A program made the translations under genes and the position numbers. The notes under the pieces were generated by a model that worked only from the letters and a program-made list of their open reading frames with translations, was not told the DNA's origin and made no database searches. A stretch of DNA of 11,250 nucleotides from an uncultured Roseburia sp. Its GTDB lineage: Bacteria > Bacillota > Clostridia > Lachnospirales > Lachnospiraceae. Location of the stretch: assembly GCA_947564765.1 (NCBI GenBank), contig CANODN010000046.1, positions 1-11,250 of the forward strand, in the 5' to 3' direction. Each line of letters starts with the position of its first letter. The stretch's first letter is position 1. Shown here one piece after another: positions 6,924 to 11,250 of the stretch.

Positions 6924-8000
6924 ATGAATAAACAGCAGATATTAATTGTTGATGATGAAGAAATAAACAGACTCATATTAGATGGAATGTTTGAGGACGA
7001 AGATTATGAAAGAATAGAAGCTTCAAACGGGCAGGAAGCAATTTATCATATAGAGAACAATCAAAATATCGTGCTGATTTTACTGGATATTATCATGCCG
7101 GTTCTGGATGGATTTAAGGTTCTGGAATATATGAGAGAACGCGAGCTGCTCGACGAGATTCCTGTGATACTGATTACCAGTGAGACAATTGGTGACAGTG
7201 AAGACAGAGCTTATTCTTATGGAGTGGCAGATGTGATACATAAGCCGTTTTATCCATATATTGTTAAGAAGAGATGCAGAAACATCATTGAACTGTATCA
7301 GAATAAACATAACATGAAGCTGCGCTTAAAGGAGCAGGAAGAGGAGATCCTGGCACAGCAGAAAGAAATCAATGACAACAATGAATTCGTAATCGACGCG
7401 CTCAGCTCTGTAATCGAATCCAGAAATGCAGAGACGGGCGATCATACCAAACGTATTAAGCATTTTACAAGAATTATGTTAAAATATATCATGGAGAATT
7501 TTCCAAAGTATGGATTGACAGAGCAGCAGGCGGATCTGATTACCAGAGCGTCTGTACTACATGATATAGGTAAAATCGGAATTCCGGATGCGATTTTGCT
7601 GAAGCCGGGACGATTGACTGATGAAGAGTTTGAGATTATGAAAACGCATACCATTATCGGCTGCGAGATGCTTCAGAAATTCTACAGGGATCAGACGAGC
7701 GAATTTGACCGATATTGTTATGAAATATGCCGTCATCACCATGAGCGATGGGACGGAAAAGGGTATCCGGACCATTTGGCAGGAGATGATATTCCAATTA
7801 GTGCACAGATTGTTGCCATAGCAGATGTTTATGATGCCTTGATAAGCCCCAGGGTATATAAAAGTCCATATCCAAAGAATGTAGCATATGATATGATCAT
7901 GAATGGAGAGTGCGGACAGTTCCCACCGGATGTACTGGAATGTTTTAGGCTTGCAAGAGAGGATCTTTTCGTCGCTTTAGAAATGAATGATATGTCTTAA
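6924..8000 (+). CDS. Receiver-HD-GYP response regulator, catalytic motifs intact
   Basis: Likely phosphorylation-controlled cyclic-di-GMP phosphodiesterase of the RpfG type, 358 residues, cytoplasmic. Receiver domain (about 4-122): acidic pair D10/D11, phospho-acceptor D55 in LLDIIMP, switch residues ITS at 84-86, and K107 in HKPF. A Gln/Glu-rich coiled linker (about 128-155) leads to the HD-GYP domain (about 156-350): TGDHTKR (H174), LHDIGKIGIP (H213, D214), KTHTIIG (H242), HHHERWDGKGYP (271-282) and IADVYDAL (D301). All metal-binding and GYP positions expected for the family are present, so activity is likely. The start codon must be 6924 because an in-frame TAA lies at 6912 and the receiver begins at once; the nearest AGGAG (6901-6905) is an unusual 18 nt away. 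It has its own promoter and terminator; its partner kinase is probably the next gene. Confidence 0.93.
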   Translation: MNKQQILIVDDEEINRLILDGMFEDEDYERIEASNGQEAIYHIENNQNIVLILLDIIMPVLDGFKVLEYMRERELLDEIPVILITSETIGDSEDRAYSYGVADVIHKPFYPYIVKKRCRNIIELYQNKHNMKLRLKEQEEEILAQQKEINDNNEFVIDALSSVIESRNAETGDHTKRIKHFTRIMLKYIMENFPKYGLTEQQADLITRASVLHDIGKIGIPDAILLKPGRLTDEEFEIMKTHTIIGCEMLQKFYRDQTSEFDRYCYEICRHHHERWDGKGYPDHLAGDDIPISAQIVAIADVYDALISPRVYKSPYPKNVAYDMIMNGECGQFPPDVLECFRLAREDLFVALEMNDMS

Positions 8001-8028
8001 TTGTTTGTAATAACGAAAGCGTATAGCA

Positions 8029-8076
8029 GGCAGCAAAGAAGTGTAGAAATTTTTTTGCTGCCCATTTTTCGTTTTT
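8029..8076 (+). terminator. Intrinsic terminator between the HD-GYP regulator and the kinase
   Basis: GGCAGCAAAGAA (8029-8040), a 10-nt loop, TTTTTTGCTGCC (8051-8062): a 12-bp stem with one G-T pair, then CATTTTTCGTTTTT. It resembles a rho-independent terminator. It ends just 2 nt before the GGGAGG ribosome binding site of the kinase, so a kinase transcript that starts upstream must read through it. Confidence 0.8.
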
Positions 8077-8078
8077 GC

Positions 8079-8084
8079 GGGAGG
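8079..8084 (+). promoter_or_regulatory. Ribosome binding site that decides the kinase start
   Basis: GGGAGG lies 5 nt before the ATG at 8090. An in-frame TTG at 8075 would start upstream of this site, inside the terminator T tract, and is therefore rejected as the start. Confidence 0.8.
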
Positions 8085-8089
8085 ATCAG

Positions 8090-9508
8090 ATGGAACAGAG
8101 AGAAAGCGGCATCTTTCCTCTGGAAGATGCATTGGAAATGGTTCTTTTTTTCGACAGCAGCGGTGTGATTTCCTATGGAAACCGTATCGCACAGGAGAAG
8201 CTTGAATATGGAGATGATCTGCAGGGAACACCGATTAGTGAAATCTTTCCGAACACATTTCGCATAGAGGCGGATCAGGTTGTGTCAGAGGTTTCCTTTG
8301 GAGCAGAAGTGCACAAGCTGACGGCATACCGCAGGAATCTCACCTGTTTTCCGGTGGAGGCCAGAATCTTATGCAGCAGGGACTGCCCCGGAATGTACAT
8401 ATGCATGGCAAACGATATCATAGAAAAGGAATTTCTGAACAAAGAAATTGAGCAGGTAAAGAGTGAAGCCGAGGAAGCGCTCAAAGTAAAATCCGAGTTT
8501 GTTGCAAATGTGACGCATGAGCTTAGGACGCCGGTAAACGGTATACTTGGGAATGTCAGGGAGCTGTTATCGGAAGGCGCTGCCGGGGAGCTGGAGCCGT
8601 CGTTGCGGCTGATTGAACGCTGTTGCGGCGATATGAATAAAATTATCAATAACATTCTGGATTTTTCCAAGCTGGAAGCAGGGAAATTTACATTAGAACC
8701 CAGAAAGTTTCATTTCAGGAATATGTTAGATTATGTGAAATCGAACCACAGCAACAAAATCACGGAAAAAGGACTGGATTTTTTTGTGACGGTTTCACCT
8801 CAGATACCGGAGTACATTATTGCGGATGAACTGCGGATTGTCCAGGTTTTAGGAAATTTACTGTCGAATGCGCAGAAATTTACTTCCATTGGCAAAATCA
8901 CCTTAGAGGCAGTACAGACAGCCCGGGTGAATGATAAGATAGAATTGTTTTTTATGGTCAAAGATACCGGAATCGGTATTGATGAGAAGGACAAGGAGAA
9001 ATTGTTCCAAAGCTTTTCCCAGGTGGATGCGTCGATTTCCAGAAAATACGGCGGTACCGGTCTCGGTCTGAATATCTGCAAGCAGCTTGTAGAGCTGATG
9101 GGCGGGAAGATCGGAGTGGAAAGCGAGAAGAACCGGGGAAGTATTTTTTCCTTCTCCATATGGGCCGGCATAACCGAAGAAGAGGCAAAGGCTCCTGCCG
9201 TGCAGCCTGTTTTTGATTCCTTCGCAGCCGCAGGGGATATGGAGGAAGAGAAGCTTTTTGATGCCAGAACATACGGCACGCCGGAGAATCTGTCGGCTCT
9301 TAAGAAGAATCTTTCCAAACTGATTCTCTGTGTAGAGATGAAAAACTGGGAAAAGGCAGAAATGTTTATGGAAACTGTTAAGCAGCTGACACAGGGAGCG
9401 CCCCGGGAAATAGGGCGGGTAGTTCTGCGGCTTAAGATGGCAATACAAAAAGAGAATTATGATAAGATAACAGCTGAGTTTAAAGAGTTAGATCATTTTC
9501 TGCAGTAA
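8090..9508 (+). CDS. Soluble PAS-domain sensor histidine kinase
   Basis: A 472-residue histidine kinase with no membrane segment, hence a cytoplasmic sensor. An N-terminal PAS-like domain (about 12-110; VLFFDSSGVISYGN near its start) is followed by a short coiled coil (112-136), the HisKA dimerisation domain with phospho-acceptor H143 in FVANVTHELRTP, and a HATPase_c domain with N box (N256/N260), G1 DTGIGI (292-297), F box LFQSFSQ and G2 GGTGLGL (321-327). All kinase motifs are intact. No receiver follows, so it is not a hybrid kinase. Residues about 363-472 form an acidic linker and a helical tail I cannot assign; it lacks the H-x-L-K-G motif of an Hpt domain. The next gene starts 13 nt later, so it is probably co-transcribed with that response regulator, its likely target; the preceding HD-GYP regulator may be a second one. 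The signal sensed is unknown. Confidence 0.92.
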   Translation: MEQRESGIFPLEDALEMVLFFDSSGVISYGNRIAQEKLEYGDDLQGTPISEIFPNTFRIEADQVVSEVSFGAEVHKLTAYRRNLTCFPVEARILCSRDCPGMYICMANDIIEKEFLNKEIEQVKSEAEEALKVKSEFVANVTHELRTPVNGILGNVRELLSEGAAGELEPSLRLIERCCGDMNKIINNILDFSKLEAGKFTLEPRKFHFRNMLDYVKSNHSNKITEKGLDFFVTVSPQIPEYIIADELRIVQVLGNLLSNAQKFTSIGKITLEAVQTARVNDKIELFFMVKDTGIGIDEKDKEKLFQSFSQVDASISRKYGGTGLGLNICKQLVELMGGKIGVESEKNRGSIFSFSIWAGITEEEAKAPAVQPVFDSFAAAGDMEEEKLFDARTYGTPENLSALKKNLSKLILCVEMKNWEKAEMFMETVKQLTQGAPREIGRVVLRLKMAIQKENYDKITAEFKELDHFLQ

Positions 9509-9521
9509 AAGGAGTGAAACG

Positions 9522-10583
9522 ATGTTTTACCAGAGCACAAGCGTGGGAGCGGAAAAGGTTCTCATTGTTGATGATGTGGAGACGAATCGGTTGATTCTGG
9601 AAGATATTATCACAAACATGGGATGTTCGCCGGTTTTGTTTGAAAGCGGAGAACAGGCATTGGAGGCAGTCGGTAAAATTTCGCCCCAGTTGATCCTAAC
9701 AGATATTTCCATGCCGGGTATGGATGGCTATGAGCTGTGCCGGAGATTGAAAAAGAAGGAAGAAACAAAAGATATTCCGGTTATTTTTATTTCGGCCTTT
9801 GATCATCCGGAGGATATTGTAGAAGGGCTTTCTCTGGGAGGAGAAGACTACATTACGAAACCCTTTGTCGCGGAGGTCATTGAAGCCCGTGTAGGGGTGC
9901 ATCTTCGGTTGAGCGCAGCCAAAAGAGAGCTGTTAGAGGCCAATCGAAAGCTTCAGGTTTCGGTCAGCGAACAGCTGCGCCAGATGGAGCAGGAAAAGAG
10001 AAATGTTTTGTATGCATTAGCTGATATTGCTGCACAGAATGCAGGTTATAAAAAAGCTTATATAGAACGGCTGAAGAAGAATTGCAGGCTTCTTGCCCAG
10101 GGGATGCAGCTTTCGCCGTTGTTTGAAGATAAGATTTCAGATGCATTTATTGATACGATAGAACTGGCAGTGCCCCTTTGCGATATAGGCAAAATCGGGA
10201 TTCCCACAGAGATTCTTCAGAAGAAAGAAGAACTGACAGAAGAAGAAACTGCCGTCATGCAGACACATACCGGGATCGGGGCAAAGTTTTTAAGTGATCT
10301 TTATGTGAATAGTGACTACAATGATTTTGTAGGTTCTGCCATCGACATGATACGTCATCATCATGAATGTTGGAATGGCAGCGGTTATCCCGATGGCCTG
10401 TCCGGAGAGGAAATACCGCTGATTGCACAGATTGTTTCCGTTATGGAACAATACTGTACCCTGACGGAAGCTGAGAACTGCAGTCGGGAAGAAGCTGTTG
10501 AAATAATGAGAAAGGATGCTGGAATAAAGATAAATCCTGATATTTTTGAAATATGCTGTATGATTTCACGCCAATTGTGCTGA
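9522..10583 (+). CDS. Response regulator with degenerate HD-GYP domain
   Basis: A 353-residue paralogue in layout of the regulator at 6924. The receiver (about 11-128) looks functional: D17/D18, phospho-acceptor D61 in LTDISMP, S91 and K113 in ITKPF. A coiled linker (about 130-160) leads to an HD-GYP-like domain in which key ligands are changed: the T-G-x-H-x-x-R motif is replaced by NAGYKKAYIERL, the HD pair reads LCDIGKIGIP (C220 in place of His), and the A-D-x-x-D-A-L motif becomes SVMEQYCTL. H249 (QTHTGIG) and the GYP loop RHHHECWNGSGYPDG (278-292) remain. This pattern suggests loss of phosphodiesterase activity with possible retention of ligand or partner binding. AGGAG (9510-9514) is 7 nt before the ATG. 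The operon position behind the kinase makes it the likely cognate regulator. Confidence 0.92.
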   Translation: MFYQSTSVGAEKVLIVDDVETNRLILEDIITNMGCSPVLFESGEQALEAVGKISPQLILTDISMPGMDGYELCRRLKKKEETKDIPVIFISAFDHPEDIVEGLSLGGEDYITKPFVAEVIEARVGVHLRLSAAKRELLEANRKLQVSVSEQLRQMEQEKRNVLYALADIAAQNAGYKKAYIERLKKNCRLLAQGMQLSPLFEDKISDAFIDTIELAVPLCDIGKIGIPTEILQKKEELTEEETAVMQTHTGIGAKFLSDLYVNSDYNDFVGSAIDMIRHHHECWNGSGYPDGLSGEEIPLIAQIVSVMEQYCTLTEAENCSREEAVEIMRKDAGIKINPDIFEICCMISRQLC

Positions 10584-10623
10584 TTATACAATTTATTATA
10601 ATAATGACAGGAGGAATGTAGTT

Positions 10624-11250
10624 TTGATAACGGATGAGGAGTTTCAGAGAATTTCGGTTTATATGAAGTCGAATTACGGTATTGATATGAGCCAGAAAAA
10701 AGTAATCATCAATGGACGTCTGGAGAATTATCTCAGGAAAGGCGGCTGGAGCAACTGCACAGAGTATTTGAATGCGCTGCGGTCGGATAAGACCGGAACA
10801 TTGGAAAAGATGCTGGTAAATCTTCTGACGACAAATCATACTTACTTTATGAGGGAATTTGAACATTTTGAATATTTTAGAAAAGAAGTTCTTCCCTGGC
10901 TGAGAACAAAGCAGAGCAGAAACAAAGACCTGCGGATTTGGTGCGGTGCAGCCTCTACAGGAGAGGAGCCATATACGATCGCCATGGTTCTGGAAGATTT
11001 TTTCGGTCTGGAACGGAATAAATGGGATAAGAAAATCTTAGCGACCGATGTATCCACCAAAGTGCTTCAGCAGGCAATTGCAGGCGTATACAGTGCGGAA
11101 CAGCTGAAAAATCTTCCGGACAAGTGGAAACGCCATTTTTTCAAACCGGTTGCCGGAGGCACACAGTATATGGTGACCAATGAATTGAAAAGCGAAGTTT
11201 TGTTCCGGCAGTTTAATCTGATGGACCCATTTCCGTTTAAAAGAAAAATG
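10624..11250 (+). CDS. CheR-type chemotaxis methyltransferase, 3' truncated by the window
   Basis: S-adenosylmethionine-dependent protein-glutamate methyltransferase, which in chemotaxis systems methylates receptor glutamates. 209 codons are present and the frame is open to the last base, so the C-terminus is missing. The N-terminal CheR helical domain (about 1-75) ends in LLTTNHTYFMRE (67-78), the family motif near the active site; the SAM-binding motif is RIWCGAASTGEEPYTIAM (104-121), followed by the second motif ILATDVS (138-144). The start is TTG at 10624, with AGGAGG (10609-10614) 9 nt upstream; the ATG at 10616 is followed at once by TAG, and the next in-frame ATG (10663) would cut the N-terminal domain. 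It lies 40 nt behind the degenerate HD-GYP gene, probably in the same operon. No receptor or other che gene is visible; the substrate is unknown. Confidence 0.93.
   Translation, partial: MITDEEFQRISVYMKSNYGIDMSQKKVIINGRLENYLRKGGWSNCTEYLNALRSDKTGTLEKMLVNLLTTNHTYFMREFEHFEYFRKEVLPWLRTKQSRNKDLRIWCGAASTGEEPYTIAMVLEDFFGLERNKWDKKILATDVSTKVLQQAIAGVYSAEQLKNLPDKWKRHFFKPVAGGTQYMVTNELKSEVLFRQFNLMDPFPFKRKM

Noticed and set aside
8001..8027. TTGTTT-15-TATAGC as a promoter for the kinase
   Set aside because: The spacer is too short and the -10 weak; it also overlaps the start of the terminator stem.
8075..8089. TTG at 8075 as the kinase start codon
   Set aside because: It lies in the terminator T tract and upstream of the only ribosome binding site (GGGAGG, 8079-8084), which fits the ATG at 8090.
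10575..10602. TTGTGC-16-TATAAT promoter-like sequence before cheR
   Set aside because: The -10 is perfect, but transcription would start at about 10609, on the ribosome binding site itself, leaving almost no leader; the stretch is simply AT-rich and read-through from the upstream gene is the simpler view.

Overview
The window looks like chromosome of a Gram-positive gut-type Clostridia, most likely a Lachnospiraceae member. This is an inference from the moderate-GC Firmicutes-style coding, the strong AGGAG-type ribosome binding sites, a SecA of clostridial type, a sortase-anchored BspA-like leucine-rich-repeat protein, a small TSCPD-domain protein and an ECF-transporter S component. I ran no database search. 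No rRNA, tRNA, CRISPR array, insertion sequence or prophage gene is visible.

Left part (1-6060): a secreted, wall-anchored LRR protein with a long acidic Pro/Glu linker is followed by a bidirectional terminator, which it shares with a convergent 87-residue TSCPD-domain gene. That small gene is divergent from secA; each has a good sigma-A-type promoter in the 163-bp gap. secA is followed after 12 nt by galM (aldose 1-epimerase), probably in the same transcript.

Middle (6061-6923): an ECF-transporter substrate-binding (S) subunit lies on the minus strand, with an inverted repeat over its probable -35 box. It is divergent from the signalling cluster.

Right part (6848-11250): a signal-transduction cluster reads rightwards: (1) a receiver-HD-GYP response regulator with intact catalytic motifs, under a near-consensus promoter and closed by an intrinsic terminator; (2) a soluble PAS-histidine kinase with an unassigned helical tail; (3) a second receiver-HD-GYP protein whose metal-binding residues are largely lost (LCDIGK instead of LHDIGK, no A-D-x-x-D motif) although its GYP loop remains; (4) a CheR-type chemotaxis methyltransferase that starts at TTG and runs off the right edge. 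Kinase, degenerate regulator and CheR are closely spaced and look like one operon. The most interesting inference is a soluble two-component circuit in which one kinase may serve an active and a pseudo-enzyme HD-GYP regulator, linking cyclic-di-GMP turnover to a CheR-type methylation branch. The terminator hairpin that ends a few bases before the kinase ribosome binding site is the main regulatory oddity.
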